Source: Demequina soli (GTDB lineage Bacteria > Actinomycetota > Actinomycetes > Actinomycetales > Demequinaceae). From it: a stretch of DNA of 64,000 nt. A program made the position numbers and the translations under genes. The notes below the pieces were generated by a model. The model was not told the DNA's origin and did not search any database. It was given only the letters and a program-made list of their open reading frames with translations. The DNA lies in contig NZ_BBLZ01000003.1 in assembly GCF_000971195.1 (NCBI RefSeq), forward strand, positions 271,642-335,641. Direction: 5' to 3'. Of this stretch, positions 1 to 8,101 are shown one piece after another; positions within the stretch are counted from its first letter, which is position 1; each line of letters begins with the position of its first letter.

Positions 1-622
1 TCGCCTGCGTGTCCATCAACGCGAAGTTCGACGGTCCGTACCAGTCGACGATCGCCGCGACGGAGGGCAACGGCAGGTACGGCTCCTCATCGGGGTGGGT
101 CCGATCGCCTCGGATGCCGGCGCTCGCCGCGAGGTGCGCTCCCGCCGACTCCCCCCACACGGCGATCGCCTGCGTCGACACACCGACCTCGTCAGCCCGG
201 CCACGCAGCCACCGGATGGCAGCGCGCACGTCGAGCAACTGCGCCGGCCACCTCGCCTCCGAGGACAGCCGGTAGTCGATGGCCGCGACGACGAAGCCCG
301 CGCGCACCAGCCGGCGGAAGAAGTCAGCCTCCTCAAGGAACGTCGGCAGCAGGCTCTTGGACCCCAGCCGGAACGCGCCGCCATGGATCCAGACAACCGC
401 CGGGTACCGCCGCTCGGACGCCGGTCCGCCCACCGGATCCCACGCATCGGCAGGCGCGTACAGATCGAGGGTCAGCGGCCGGTACCCGACACGGCTCGCG
501 TAGACCACCTCTTGGATGACGGCCACATCGTCGACGATCGTCGGCAGCTTCAGCGGGGCATCCGCGAGAGGCTCCGCCCACGGCTCCGAGGATTCAGGTC
601 CGGAAGGTGTACGTCTTTGCAC
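1..622 (-). CDS. BD-FAE-like alpha/beta-hydrolase esterase, C-terminus cut by window edge
   Basis: About 207 codons are visible on the minus strand and the gene runs off the left edge. The readable frame contains the oxyanion-hole motif WIHGGAF, then DYRLS, then the nucleophile elbow GESAGAH, and further on VDWYGPSNF. This order is typical of the HSL/BD-FAE group (feruloyl and acetyl-xylan esterases), which remove acyl groups from plant polysaccharides or glycosides. The catalytic Asp and His would lie outside the window. The frame is closed upstream by a stop near position 662. I chose the GTG at 622, but GTG at 526 is also possible and neither has a clear RBS. It follows the ROK regulator gene on the same strand after a 120-bp AT-rich gap, so it may have its own promoter and be a ROK target. 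Function is inferred from motifs only. Confidence 0.75.
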   Translation of the reverse strand, partial: MQRRTPSGPESSEPWAEPLADAPLKLPTIVDDVAVIQEVVYASRVGYRPLTLDLYAPADAWDPVGGPASERRYPAVVWIHGGAFRLGSKSLLPTFLEEADFFRRLVRAGFVVAAIDYRLSSEARWPAQLLDVRAAIRWLRGRADEVGVSTQAIAVWGESAGAHLAASAGIRGDRTHPDEEPYLPLPSVAAIVDWYGPSNFALMDTQA

Positions 623-660
623 GAGCCGACTCTGGCGGAATACTCGATGGCAGTCAACAC

Positions 661-712
661 ATTAGAGCCATTATCGCCATTTGATTGATCTCAGTTTGGC
701 AAAATCAAGGTT
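661..712 (-). promoter_or_regulatory. AT-rich promoter region of the first esterase
   Basis: This is a short, unusually AT-rich block in GC-rich DNA. On the minus strand it shows a -10-like GATAAT (670-675) and a spaced inverted repeat, TTGATT / AATCAA (682-687 and 703-708). It lies between the ROK gene stop and the esterase. An operator for the neighbouring ROK regulator is plausible but not shown. Confidence 0.35.
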
Positions 713-743
713 GGCGGCGGCTTATTCAAGCGGTCATCGTCGA

Positions 744-1904
744 TTATCGTGCGGCAACAACAGTCCTTGCGGCAATAAGAAGCGCACCATGGAGCGTCGA
801 GAGCCCGTCCAGAGCGGCAAGCCTCACTTCCGTCCGGGCGGCGATGGTCGGACGCGCGTACTCCCGCACCGCCCACTGGATCCCCTCGAAGAACGTCGCA
901 TGCGCCGTGGCCATGGTGCCGCCGATCACCACGCACTCGGGATTGAGCAGATTGGCGACCTGGGCCACGACGGCACCCAGCTCGCGCCCCGCGTCCTGCA
1001 GGATCCGCGAAGTCACTGCGTCGATGGCGTCGTGAGCGCCGAACGGCACCTCGGCGCCGTGGTGGGTGGCGGCGATCTGATCGGCGATCGAGGTCAGCGA
1101 GATCGTCGCCTCAAGGCAGCCCCGCTCCCCGCATCGACACAGCTCGCTGCGGCCGGCGACCTTGATGTGGCCGATATCGCCCGCCAAGCCGTTCGCGCCA
1201 CGGTAGGGCCTCCCTCCCAGCACCAACCCGGCGCCGATGCCATGGGAGACCTTGAGGTAGAGCACATCCCGCTTCCCCGCAGCCACGCCGGCTCCGATCT
1301 CGCCCAAGGCGCCCAACAACGCGTCGTTCTCCACGTGCGTCGGAATCCCCGTGCGCTTGAAGATCTCGTCACCAGGGGCAATGCCGTCCCACGCCGACAG
1401 CCCTACGCTCGCCCGGACGCGACCCGACTCGGCCTCGATGGGTAGCGCGAAGGCCGCCACGCACTTCGCGATCACAGGGCTCCCCGCCATGGTCGAGACC
1501 GCCGAGATCAGACGCGCGGCAACATCGAGGGCGGCCGTCGAGTCGACATCGACATCCATCTCGCGGCGTTCGCTCGCGACGAGGTTGCCGCGTGAGTCAC
1601 CGATGGCAGCGATGACACGGGTATGCCCGATGTCCAGGGCGACCACGTGGTGCTCACCGATCGCCGCTCGGAGCACTCGACCGGGTCGCCCCCGACCGGC
1701 ACCTCGTCCCTTCGACTCGAGCTCTGACTCGACGACCTCGCCGGACTCGAGCAACGCCCCCACGGCGTGCGTGACGGTGCTCGGCGGAAGTCCCGTGAGA
1801 TCGGCAAGCTCACCGCGGGTGACACCGTCACTGGCACGTATCGCGGAGAGAAGGGTCGCGCGAGTCCTGTCACGCGCGGGCCTGCGGTCAACGGCTCTGG
1901 TCAC
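744..1904 (-). CDS. ROK-family transcriptional regulator (NagC/XylR type)
   Basis: The N-terminal 60 residues form a winged helix-turn-helix (GVTRGELADLTGLPPSTVTHAVGALLESGEV). The ROK sugar-kinase-like domain follows: the phosphate-loop-like VVALDIGHTRVIAAIGD, the GxGxG region SHGIGAGLVLGG, and the zinc/ROK signature GHIKV...CRCGERGCLEA. The frame stays open back to 2108, but those 68 codons lack sense and overlap a decayed gene on the other strand. I therefore start at the GTG at 1904, giving 386 residues, the usual ROK length. Such proteins repress sugar genes and release DNA on binding a sugar or sugar phosphate. The likely target is the adjacent esterase transcribed in the same direction. 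The ligand cannot be told. Confidence 0.85.
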   Translation of the reverse strand: MTRAVDRRPARDRTRATLLSAIRASDGVTRGELADLTGLPPSTVTHAVGALLESGEVVESELESKGRGAGRGRPGRVLRAAIGEHHVVALDIGHTRVIAAIGDSRGNLVASERREMDVDVDSTAALDVAARLISAVSTMAGSPVIAKCVAAFALPIEAESGRVRASVGLSAWDGIAPGDEIFKRTGIPTHVENDALLGALGEIGAGVAAGKRDVLYLKVSHGIGAGLVLGGRPYRGANGLAGDIGHIKVAGRSELCRCGERGCLEATISLTSIADQIAATHHGAEVPFGAHDAIDAVTSRILQDAGRELGAVVAQVANLLNPECVVIGGTMATAHATFFEGIQWAVREYARPTIAARTEVRLAALDGLSTLHGALLIAARTVVAAR

Positions 1905-2007
1905 AGGGGCATCGTAGGGCGATGCATTGACACGCGAGTCGCGCGGCGCGCAGTCCTCCGTGAAGCACGTTCGGCCTCGGGGCGTCGTCGGGGCCTCCCC
2001 CGTCAGG

Positions 2008-2118
2008 CACGTGGGCGAGACCGACCGCATCGCTCCGGTGGCGCTGTTCCTGTGCGGCGACGCGGCCGAGCACGTCAACGGCGCGTCGCACGCCGCCGAG
2101 CACGGCAAGTCGGCATGG
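2008..2118 (+). pseudogene. remnant of a short-chain dehydrogenase/reductase C-terminus
   Basis: Read on the plus strand in the frame of position 1927, this stretch encodes GETDRIAPVALFLCGDA followed by AEHVNGAS and HGKSAW. This matches the C-terminal pattern of SDR enzymes (x-x-EIAxxVxFLxSDxAxxVxGxxLxxDGGxSAx). There is no Rossmann fold upstream and no stop at the expected end, because the frame runs on antisense through the next gene. It looks like about 36 codons left after deletion of an SDR gene. It lies in the gap between two leftward genes. The homology is judged by eye. Confidence 0.5.
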
Positions 2119-2148
2119 CGACGTCAGGCGAGAGCGCGGGCGCGCCCG

Positions 2149-2847
2149 CTACCCGTGGACGAGCGTCGGCGCGCCCGCATCCGCGAGCGGTCGCCGCAAC
2201 GCGTGGATTCCGATCGCGATGCCGGCGCCGCCGACCAACACGCCGAGACCGCCGTTCGCGGTGCCGGTCGAGCCGCCGTCGGTCGCGGCGAGGAGCGCGC
2301 TCTGGGTGAGCACCACCAGCACCAGCGCCGCGGCGAGGTTGCTCAGCTTCAGCGCTTCCGAGAGGAGGTCCCGGCGGCGGCGCGACGCGATGATGCCGCC
2401 GACCGCGATGCCGAGCTCGGTGAAGGTCACCGTCGCGATCCCGATCGCGACGCGCTCGTCGTAGTGGACCGCATCGGCGCTGCCCAGCATGAGCGGGACG
2501 GACATCGCCATGTAGAGCGCGGACGATGCGATGAGGACGGCACCGACGCGGCGGTAGGTGGCTTGCGCCGCACCATGGTCCGGCTGTCCGGCCTCGCGCC
2601 GGTGAGCGACCACCACCATCGTCTTGGCGACGATGAGCCCCAGCGCGAAGGCGACGTTGCCGGCCATGAACCACGAGGGCTGCACTGCCCACAGGGCGCC
2701 CTTCCAGGCGGTGAGCATCAGGTGCCACGGGACCGCGAGGGCCGCCATCCGGATGGTGCGGCGTCGAGGATCGCGCCACGCTCCTGGCAGGACGATGCGT
2801 CGGCGCGCCTCCGTTTCCGACGGCGCGGGCCGCTGGGTCACCGTCAC
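2149..2847 (-). CDS. multi-pass membrane protein of unknown function, third gene of a two-component operon
   Basis: This 232-residue protein has about six hydrophobic segments, roughly at residues 37-56, 62-82, 102-122, 132-155, 165-185 and 200-220, and an N-terminal basic stretch (ETEARRR) facing the cytoplasm. I do not recognise the family. Its ATG overlaps the stop of the response regulator gene (ATGA, 2844-2847), so it is translationally coupled to it and is the last gene of a kinase-regulator-membrane protein operon. A 14-bp perfect palindrome of G and C (2136-2149) lies at its stop codon and could help end transcription. It may be the output or a sensing partner of the system. This is inference from context. 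Confidence 0.75.
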   Translation of the reverse strand: MTVTQRPAPSETEARRRIVLPGAWRDPRRRTIRMAALAVPWHLMLTAWKGALWAVQPSWFMAGNVAFALGLIVAKTMVVVAHRREAGQPDHGAAQATYRRVGAVLIASSALYMAMSVPLMLGSADAVHYDERVAIGIATVTFTELGIAVGGIIASRRRRDLLSEALKLSNLAAALVLVVLTQSALLAATDGGSTGTANGGLGVLVGGAGIAIGIHALRRPLADAGAPTLVHG

Positions 2848-3500
2848 GGAGCGATGCCCGCCTGCACCGCGAACGACACGAGCTGCGCCCGGTCGCGTGC
2901 ATGGACCTTCATCATGGCGCGGTTCGCGTGGGTCTTGACGGTGAACGGCGAGATGAAGATCCGCTTCGAGATCTCGATGTTGTCGAGCCCCTCGACGATC
3001 AGCCCGACCACCTCGCGCTCACGGTCGGTGAGCGCCGCAAAAAGCCGCGCCTTGTCCTCGTCGACGGCACGGGCAGGCGTCTCGCTGACGTGTCCCACGA
3101 GGGCACCGACCGCGCTCGCGCACAGCGCGTGACGACCCTCGGCGACAGCAACGATCGCATCCGTGAGCTCACGCGGTCCCGCGCCCTTGCTGAGGAAGCC
3201 GTCGGCGCCGGCGCGCAGCGCGGCGAGCACGTTGGCGTCCTCATCGAATGTGGTGAGCACGAGGATGCGTGGGCCGCCGTCGTCACGCGCACGCAGCCGC
3301 CGGGTGGTCTCGACCCCGTCGATGCCCGGCATGCGCAGATCGAGGAGCACCACGTCGACGTGCTGCGTCTCGACCGCACGGACGGCCGACAGGCCATCGC
3401 CGACCTCGCCGGCGACCTCGATGTCCGCGTGCGCCTCGAGGATGGTGCGCAGTCCCGCGCGGAGCATCTCCTGGTCGTCGACCAGCAGCACGGCGATCAT
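2844..3500 (-). CDS. NarL/FixJ-family response regulator
   Basis: This 218-residue regulator has a receiver domain and a LuxR-type DNA-binding domain. The receiver shows the acidic pair VDD (residues 7-9), the phospho-acceptor Asp54 in VVLLDLRMPG, the switch Thr in LVLTTFDED and the conserved Lys in GFLSKGAG. The LuxR helix-turn-helix (LTDREREVVGLIVEGLDNIEISKRI) lies near residues 150-205. It overlaps the kinase gene upstream by 4 bp and the membrane protein gene downstream by 4 bp, so the three genes form one tightly coupled operon. The target genes are not evident. No obvious repeat like the one in front of the MMPL gene was found near 4.7 kb. Confidence 0.92.
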   Translation of the reverse strand: MIAVLLVDDQEMLRAGLRTILEAHADIEVAGEVGDGLSAVRAVETQHVDVVLLDLRMPGIDGVETTRRLRARDDGGPRILVLTTFDEDANVLAALRAGADGFLSKGAGPRELTDAIVAVAEGRHALCASAVGALVGHVSETPARAVDEDKARLFAALTDREREVVGLIVEGLDNIEISKRIFISPFTVKTHANRAMMKVHARDRAQLVSFAVQAGIAP

Positions 3501-4678
3501 CGTCCCTCCTCCTGCGGCAGCACCGCGGTGACCTGGAAGTGGGACCCGTCCGCTTGCGCGGTCAGGGTCCCGCCCACGGATCGGGCGCGCTCGCGCATGC
3601 CCGCGACGCCCGATCCCCCGCTGGGCGTGGTGAGGTCGCGCACCCGCGCGGCGCGCAGGTTCGCGACGCTGACGCGCACGCCGCCGTCCACCAGGCGTCG
3701 GACCTCGACGTCCGCTCCCCCGGCGCCGTGGCGATGAGCGTTGGTCAGGGACTCCTGGACGATGCGGAACACGGTCGCGGCGACCCGTGGGCTGAGGTCG
3801 CCGATGGAGTCCATCGTGGCGTCCACGCGCATGCCCGCATCGCGCCAGGTCTCGATCAGCGCCACGACATCAGACGCACCGGGTGTCGACGCACCAGGCA
3901 CGGGCGCGCCGGGCTCCGGCTCCGAGGGGTCGCGCAGCACCCGCAGCGTGTCCTGTGTCTCACGCAGCACCGCCTGAACCGCGGCGCGCGCCTCGCCGAG
4001 CGCCCGCGCGGACGCGTCGGCATCGTCGGGAAGGGCCACCTCGGCCGCGCCGATGCGCATGCTCACCACCGCGATCTGGTGGCCGATGCTGTCGTGCAGG
4101 TCCCGCGCGATCCTCAGCCGCTCCTCGGCGACGCCTCGCTCGACGGCTGTGGCGCGTGCAAGCTCGGCCGCCTCGAGGCGAGCGGCGACGTCAAGCCGCG
4201 ACTGCCAGGTCGCGCGCACCGCTGCGCCGACACTGGTGAGCACCATCACCGAGAACAGAGCGATCGACGGCGACACCTCCTGCGTGGGCGCCACCGCGCC
4301 CACATTGAGCGCCACGCCCACGAGGGCGCTCGCACCGATCACCCCGCCGATCAGCAGCGCCCGGGGCTCGCGCACGGCCAACACCAACGAGGCGAACGCT
4401 GCCATGGAGAATACGCCCGCCGGGTCCGTCGAGGCGGCGGCATCCACGAGAGGCGCCGCCGCGATCAGTGCGAGGGCGATGGCCCAGCGGTGCGCGGGCA
4501 GCCACACGCCGATTGTGATCACCAGCGCTGCCGCGACCTCGGCGAACTCGCCCGCGGGTGCGGCCACCGCGACGACCACGAGCGCGATGAGCGTCACCAG
4601 CGCGCGCGCGGCGAGCGTGACCGAGTCCGGGGTGACGGACAGGCGAGATCCAGGGGACGGGGACGGGGACGGGGGCAT
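3497..4678 (-). CDS. sensor histidine kinase, HisKA_3 type (NarX/DesK-like)
   Basis: This membrane-bound kinase is the partner of the response regulator it overlaps. The N-terminal 155 residues hold about five hydrophobic segments. A coiled linker leads to the dimerisation/phosphoacceptor box LRIARDLHDSIGHQ with His195. The HATPase_c domain has the N box RIVQESLTNAHRHG and the G box GGSGVAGMRERARSVGG, and the protein ends in LPQEEGR. The frame is open to 4810, but I start at the ATG at 4678 (MPPSPSPSP), giving 393 residues, because the upstream codons are non-protein-like. The extracellular part is too short for a large sensor domain, so the signal is probably sensed in the membrane. The gene is divergent from the membrane protein gene at 4852. 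Confidence 0.9.
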   Translation of the reverse strand: MPPSPSPSPGSRLSVTPDSVTLAARALVTLIALVVVAVAAPAGEFAEVAAALVITIGVWLPAHRWAIALALIAAAPLVDAAASTDPAGVFSMAAFASLVLAVREPRALLIGGVIGASALVGVALNVGAVAPTQEVSPSIALFSVMVLTSVGAAVRATWQSRLDVAARLEAAELARATAVERGVAEERLRIARDLHDSIGHQIAVVSMRIGAAEVALPDDADASARALGEARAAVQAVLRETQDTLRVLRDPSEPEPGAPVPGASTPGASDVVALIETWRDAGMRVDATMDSIGDLSPRVAATVFRIVQESLTNAHRHGAGGADVEVRRLVDGGVRVSVANLRAARVRDLTTPSGGSGVAGMRERARSVGGTLTAQADGSHFQVTAVLPQEEGR

Positions 4679-4851
4679 GGGCCCATGGTGGCATCCCCCG
4701 CAGCGCGCGTCGTGGTCCCTCAGGAGCGGTGCGGGTACCGCGGATGCAGTACTCGGCTCGGTGCACCGGCACGACGCGCCGGGGGCTCGCCTCCGTGACC
4801 ATCGAGCCATCGCCTGGTATCGGACCGGGCTGAGCTGCCGAGGAGGCCGTC

Positions 4852-5376
4852 ATGACCCACCGCTACACCGGATACGACTACGTCACCGTCGAGGTACCGC
4901 GCGACCACGAGGCCATGCACGTCGACGCCCGACGCGCCTTCGGGTGGAGCGTCGAGGGCGCGTCCACCACGCATCGTCCCAAGCCGACCGTGGAGCTGCG
5001 CCTCAAGCGCGACTACGCGCTGGGTACCGACCCGGAGCTCGCCGCGCTCGAGGCCGAGTGCCACGCGGCGCTCGCCGACGTCGAGTTCCTCTCGGGCCTC
5101 GCCGAGCGTCGTGCGGTCGCCGCCGCCGGCACGCTCGGAGCGCTCGGCTGCGTGCCGCTCGCGATCTCGGTGTTCCAGTGGGAAGGCGGCGGATCGGCGG
5201 GCGCACTCCTGATCGGCCTGGTCGGCCTCGTCCTCTGGTTCGCCGGCTATCCCACTTATCAGTCGGTGCTCCGCAAGCAGCGCGTGTCGACGACCATCAA
5301 GCGCGGGCGTCGTCTCATCGACGTGCACGCCGCGTGCGGCGCAGCCTCCTCGCTCATCGCGGAGCGTGCGGCATGA
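4852..5376 (+). CDS. small protein with two membrane segments, unknown function, coupled to an MFS exporter
   Basis: This is a 174-residue protein with a good RBS (GAGGAGGC) ahead of its ATG. The first about 80 residues are soluble and charged (VELRLKRDYALG; ELAALEAECHAALADVEFL, possibly a short coiled coil). Two adjacent hydrophobic helices follow at about 90-108 and 116-137, then a basic C-terminal tail (RKQRVSTTIKRGRRL). I do not recognise a family. The stop overlaps the ATG of the MFS exporter by 4 bp (ATGA), so the two are coupled. It may assist or regulate that exporter, which is inference. It is transcribed divergently from the histidine kinase gene. Confidence 0.75.
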   Translation: MTHRYTGYDYVTVEVPRDHEAMHVDARRAFGWSVEGASTTHRPKPTVELRLKRDYALGTDPELAALEAECHAALADVEFLSGLAERRAVAAAGTLGALGCVPLAISVFQWEGGGSAGALLIGLVGLVLWFAGYPTYQSVLRKQRVSTTIKRGRRLIDVHAACGAASSLIAERAA

Positions 5377-6812
5377 CCGCCGCGGTCTCGGCGGGCCGGC
5401 CGGGACCTCCCACCGCCGCCCCCACCCCGCCGGTGCGCACAGGTGCGGTGACCGCGGCGCTGGCGCTCGCGGGAGGCCTCGCGGCCGCTGTGCAGACTCT
5501 CATCGTCCCGATCCTCGGCCTGCTCCCGGAGATCTTCCACGCCTCTCCCACCGACACCGCGTGGGCCGTCACCGTCACGCTGGTCGCCTCCGCTGTCGCG
5601 GTGCCCATCGCGGGCCGCCTGGGCGACATGTACGGCGCCCGCAGGATGGTGCTCGTCAGCCTGGCGCCGCTGATCGGCGGCTCCCTGCTGTGCGCCACCG
5701 CCAGCAGCCTGGAGGTCATGGTCGCGGGCCGCGCACTGCAGGGCCTCGGCATGGGCATCGTCCCGCTCGGATTGAGCCTGCTGCGCGAGGTGCTGCCAGC
5801 CGATCGCGTGGGCGGCGCCACCGCCATCGTCGGCGCCTCCACCGGCATCGGCGGCGCGATCACGGTTCCCGCCTCCGCGGCCCTTTCGCAGTACGCCGAC
5901 TGGCACGTCACCTACTGGGGGGTCGCCGCGCTGGCGACGGTCGCCGCCGTGCTCACGTGGCACGCCGTGCCACCCCGCCGCCGGTCCCGGGCCGGCGAGG
6001 CGCGCCAGCGCTTCGACACGGCGGGCGCCACACTTCTCACCGTCGCGCTGCTGGCGCTGCTGCTCGCGATCTCCCAGGGAGGTCGCTGGGGCTGGGCGAG
6101 CGGCCAGACGCTCCTGCTCATCGGGGTGGCTACCACGGCCATGCTGGCATTCGTGGCCGTCGAGCTCGCCAGCAAGCATCCGTTGGTGGACGTGCGCGGT
6201 GCGGCGCGACGGGGCCCTGCTCTCGCCCACCTCGCATCGCTCCTGGTGGGCGCCTCGATGTACGCCCAGTCCCTGGTGATCCCGCAAGTGCTCCAGCTGC
6301 CGGTCGAGACCGGCTTCGGGCTCGGCCAGTCGATGCTGCGCGCAGGCCTGCTGCTGCTTCCCGGCGGCATGGTAATGATGCTCGCGGCCCCCTTCGCCGC
6401 ACGGCTCGGCCGGGCGATCGGCTATCGCGTCACGCTCATGTGCGGCGCGGTGGTGATCGCCTGCGGGTACGCTCTCGCGGCGCTGGAGATGGACTCCACC
6501 GCGGGCCTCATGGCGGCCGTGATGGTGTGCAACGTGGGCATCGGGCTGGCGTATGCGGCGATCCCGATGATCATCATCGGCTTCACGCCGCCCGAGCACA
6601 CCGCTGGCGCGAACTCGCTGAACACGCTCGTCCGGTCGATCGGCTCGAGCCTCGCCGCGGCAGGCATCGGCACGCTGCTCGCGGAGCTCGCGACCAGTGC
6701 GGGGAATCCGAGCGCGCACGCATTCACTGTTGCGCTCGTCGCCGGTGGTCTCGCTGCGCTGGCCGGGTCCGCCGTGGCGGCGCTCCTCCCACGCGACGCC
6801 GTCCTCGGGTGA
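5373..6812 (+). CDS. MFS exporter, DHA2 type (EmrB/QacA-like)
   Basis: This 479-residue protein has about 14 hydrophobic segments, as in the DHA2 drug:H+ antiporters. The loop 2-3 motif is present (AGRLGDMYGARRMVL, residues about 80-95), and so is the motif C-like region GASTGIGGAITVPAS. The frame extends far upstream without meaning, so I start at the ATG overlapping the previous stop. Family members expel lipophilic compounds or antibiotics, or sometimes metabolites. The substrate cannot be told. A strong hairpin just downstream probably ends the operon. No regulator of the TetR or MarR type is adjacent. Confidence 0.88.
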   Translation: MTAAVSAGRPGPPTAAPTPPVRTGAVTAALALAGGLAAAVQTLIVPILGLLPEIFHASPTDTAWAVTVTLVASAVAVPIAGRLGDMYGARRMVLVSLAPLIGGSLLCATASSLEVMVAGRALQGLGMGIVPLGLSLLREVLPADRVGGATAIVGASTGIGGAITVPASAALSQYADWHVTYWGVAALATVAAVLTWHAVPPRRRSRAGEARQRFDTAGATLLTVALLALLLAISQGGRWGWASGQTLLLIGVATTAMLAFVAVELASKHPLVDVRGAARRGPALAHLASLLVGASMYAQSLVIPQVLQLPVETGFGLGQSMLRAGLLLLPGGMVMMLAAPFAARLGRAIGYRVTLMCGAVVIACGYALAALEMDSTAGLMAAVMVCNVGIGLAYAAIPMIIIGFTPPEHTAGANSLNTLVRSIGSSLAAAGIGTLLAELATSAGNPSAHAFTVALVAGGLAALAGSAVAALLPRDAVLG

Positions 6813-6833
6813 CGACACGGACACCAAGGCGAC

Positions 6834-6871
6834 GCGGGGCGTGCTGCGCCGACAATCGCGCCACGCCCCGC
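6834..6871 (+). terminator. hairpin after the MFS exporter
   Basis: GCGGGGCGTG (6834-6843) pairs with CACGCCCCGC (6862-6871) across an 18-nt loop, and the pairing extends by a few bases with a bulge. It lies 21 bp after the exporter stop and has no T-run. Stem and position fit a terminator of a GC-rich genome. The rest of the 250-bp gap to the next gene holds only a weaker 9-bp inverted repeat (6892-6900 with 6924-6932). Confidence 0.55.
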
Positions 6872-7063
6872 GCGTCGCGCACTGGAGCGTCCGCTTCCCG
6901 TGAACAAAGGATCCTCAACCACGCGGGAAGCGCACGAAGCGCACCCCAAGACGTTCGACCGGAATGGTGCTCAGGTCGCCACCTGCCTCGACAACGCTCT
7001 CGCGCTGGCCAGTGCCGGCGTCATCCAGACGCACGGTCGCCTCATCCTTCCGACCGGCGCGAT

Positions 7064-8011
7064 TCACCCTGCGACCAGCTTGACGTCGCCCCGATGCCTC
7101 TTCCGCAGCCGCGACGCCGACTTCGCCACCAGCGGCGTCGCCGACCCCGCCACGACCATGACGAGCGCGACCGCGGTCACCCCGGCGAGCGGCTCGCCCG
7201 CTCGCGTCGCCATCAGGGCGGTGATCGCAGGCGACAGGGTCCCGAACCCCGCCGCCGCAGCCGCTCCAAGCCTGCGCGCGGCAGCCGCGTATGCGACGCT
7301 CGATAGGACCCCGACAAGCAGCCCCTGCACGACGACGAAGGCGACGACGTCGACCGCCTGCGCGGTTCCCGCCAACAGCGCCGACGGCATCGCGCCTGTC
7401 ATCGCGACGACGGCAACGGCGACCGCGGATGGGACCGCCACGAGGACCGTCACGTCGAGCGGATCGAGCGTGGTCTCGTGAACCGCGAGCGTGTAGGCGC
7501 CCCACAGGACGGCGGCAAGAGCGAGAAGCACGATCCCCTCGGCCGGCAAGTCCGACCGAACGGCGTACGCGGTGGCCCCGCTCCCGATCAGCACGAGGCC
7601 GAGACCCTGGGTTCGCGTTGCCGTTCCCCGACGAGACATTGCGCGCAGGCCCGCTACCGCGAGCGGAACCGTGCCCGGCGTCATCAGCCCGACGAACGTC
7701 GCGCTCGTCAAGGCCCCACCAGCAGCGACGATCGCGACATAGGGCGCTCCCGCACCGACACAGAGCGCTGCGAGGGCGCCGCGATTCTCGAGACGCAGCG
7801 CGCGGAGCGTGCGAGGAACACGCCACGCAAGCGCGAGAGCCGGCACTGCGAAGCGTATCGCCGCGATATCAGCGAGCTCGAGCGACGAGCGTGACGCTCC
7901 ACGAAGCGAAAGCGCGAAGCCCGACCACGCGGTCAGCGCAACGAGCATCGCGAGCACGCCGACGGCGGTCGACCCGAGGGCTGCCCGGTGGGCGGGAACA
8001 GTTTTCGACAT
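7064..8011 (-). CDS. EamA/DMT-family metabolite exporter
   Basis: This 315-residue protein has ten hydrophobic segments in two EamA repeats (about 15-145 and 165-300). The second repeat opens with the typical GIVLLALAAVLWGAYTLAVHE. Family members (RhtA, YdcZ, RarD relatives) export amino acids or other small metabolites. It is transcribed divergently from an Lrp/AsnC regulator with an 85-90 bp shared promoter region, a common arrangement for an Lrp-controlled amino-acid exporter. A -10 box ends 6 nt before the ATG, so the mRNA is probably leaderless. The C-terminal tail is basic (RLRKRHRGD). Confidence 0.88.
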   Translation of the reverse strand: MSKTVPAHRAALGSTAVGVLAMLVALTAWSGFALSLRGASRSSLELADIAAIRFAVPALALAWRVPRTLRALRLENRGALAALCVGAGAPYVAIVAAGGALTSATFVGLMTPGTVPLAVAGLRAMSRRGTATRTQGLGLVLIGSGATAYAVRSDLPAEGIVLLALAAVLWGAYTLAVHETTLDPLDVTVLVAVPSAVAVAVVAMTGAMPSALLAGTAQAVDVVAFVVVQGLLVGVLSSVAYAAAARRLGAAAAAGFGTLSPAITALMATRAGEPLAGVTAVALVMVVAGSATPLVAKSASRLRKRHRGDVKLVAG

Positions 8012-8017
8012 GCCGCA

Positions 8018-8023
8018 AGACTA
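8018..8023 (-). promoter_or_regulatory. -10 box of the EamA exporter, leaderless start
   Basis: TAGTCT on the minus strand is followed by six bases (TGCGGC) and then the ATG at 8011. That spacing puts the transcription start at or next to the start codon. There is no Shine-Dalgarno sequence. Confidence 0.6.
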
Positions 8024-8075
8024 GAAAAGTGATCAGGGCAGGTGATAGCAATTTTGACCCCACGAGCGACTCCAG

Positions 8076-8092
8076 TTGGCAGATTCTGCCAA
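8076..8092. promoter_or_regulatory. 17-bp perfect palindrome, probable Lrp/AsnC operator
   Basis: TTGGCAGATTCTGCCAA is a perfect palindrome around a central T. It lies in the divergent region between the EamA exporter and the Lrp regulator, 10 bp before the regulator start. Lrp-type proteins bind such dyads and usually control themselves and the divergent gene. The distance to the exporter's -10 box is about 53 bp. Confidence 0.65.
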
Positions 8093-8101
8093 TCTGTGTG
8101 T

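Noticed and set aside
1905..2108. N-terminal extension of the ROK regulator by 68 codons
   Set aside because: The residues lack any motif, the winged helix already starts right after the GTG at 1904, and the DNA carries an SDR relic on the other strand.
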